Assembly (NCBI GenBank): GCA_943372585.1
Contig: CALRZF020000011.1
Coordinates: 1-26,971, forward strand
Length of the DNA stretch: 26,971 nucleotides
Direction of reading: 5' to 3'
From: RAM1 sp943372585
Lineage (GTDB): Bacteria > Pseudomonadota > Gammaproteobacteria > Burkholderiales > Burkholderiaceae_C
A program made the translations under genes and the position numbers. Positions 26,778-26,971 of this stretch are shown piece after piece; within the stretch, counting starts at the first letter, position 1, and each line of letters begins with the position of its first letter. The notes under the pieces are model-generated. The model worked only from the letters and a program-made list of their open reading frames with translations. It searched no databases and was not told the DNA's origin.

Positions 26778-26971
26778 ATGAAATCAGGACTCAGCTTTCT
26801 TGTCGCCGCGCGGCAATGCGAGATCGGCGAACTGGAGCAGCTTGCGCTGACCAGTGAGCTGGTCGGTGTTATTGCGCGCTTGATCCACGCCCTGCAGAAA
26901 GAGCGCGGTCTGTCCAACGTGTATCTGGCCTCCGGCGGTGCGCGCCTGGCCGATGCACGCCGCCTGCAACT
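26778..26971 (+). CDS. NIT-domain protein, nitrate/nitrite-sensing type (3' end cut off)
   Basis: The frame from ATG at 26778 is open to the window edge (64 complete codons). The visible residues are mostly helical, and the segment ALQKERGLSNVYLASGG (residues 38-54) matches the start of the NIT domain known from nitrate/nitrite sensors such as NasR, where arginines in this region bind the anion. What follows (output domain such as ANTAR, kinase or chemoreceptor) is outside the window. The gene is divergent from tsaD with 59 bases between. No clear Shine-Dalgarno is seen before the ATG, so the start is moderately sure. Confidence 0.6.
   Translation, partial: MKSGLSFLVAARQCEIGELEQLALTSELVGVIARLIHALQKERGLSNVYLASGGARLADARRLQ

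Overview
The window is ordinary chromosomal DNA from a high-GC betaproteobacterium, most likely Burkholderiales and probably family Comamonadaceae. This rests on protein character and gene order: a 13-gene nuo cluster preceded by tpiA, secG and a tRNA-Leu, and followed by a DUF2818 gene, a NUDIX gene and a DUF1178 gene. Nearly everything is on the minus strand. I see no phage, insertion sequence, CRISPR array or plasmid hallmark, and no gene-free stretch longer than about 200 bases.

Reading along the minus strand (right to left), the layout is as follows. tsaD (25687-26718) is divergent from a right-edge partial gene with a NIT-type sensor domain (26778 onward, plus strand) and convergent with a small heat-shock protein gene (25304-25684, plus). 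A branched-chain amino-acid type periplasmic binding protein gene (23895-25166) overlaps or abuts a class I aminotransferase gene (22726-23883). A palindrome-rich spacer holds a good -10 box for rpsO (22278-22541). An intrinsic terminator and a structured leader then precede pnp (19923-22079), an arrangement that parallels the E. coli rpsO-pnp autoregulated locus.

Next comes a tightly packed run: a PIG3-type quinone oxidoreductase, tpiA, secG, tRNA-Leu(GAG), nuoA-B-C-D-E-F-G-H-I-J-K-L-M-N, DUF2818, a NUDIX hydrolase and DUF1178. Gene gaps are mostly -8 to +40 bases, with several ATGA or TAATG overlaps, so most of it is probably one or a few long transcripts. The left edge holds the 3' part of an MsbA-related ABC exporter on the plus strand, convergent with DUF1178.

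The centre of the window is a complete 14-subunit respiratory complex I. All Fe-S ligands for N1a, N1b, N2, N3, N4, N5, N6a and N6b are visible; the optional N7 ligands in NuoG are missing. The membrane arm NuoA/H/J/K/L/M/N carries the expected charged residues. The most interesting points are regulatory or accessory rather than a new system: two hairpins in the pnp leader, hairpins around tRNA-Leu and the nuoA leader, a histidine-rich loop in NuoL, the DUF2818 membrane protein coupled to nuoN, and a palindromic intergenic element. I found no clear evidence for a previously undescribed multi-gene system here.
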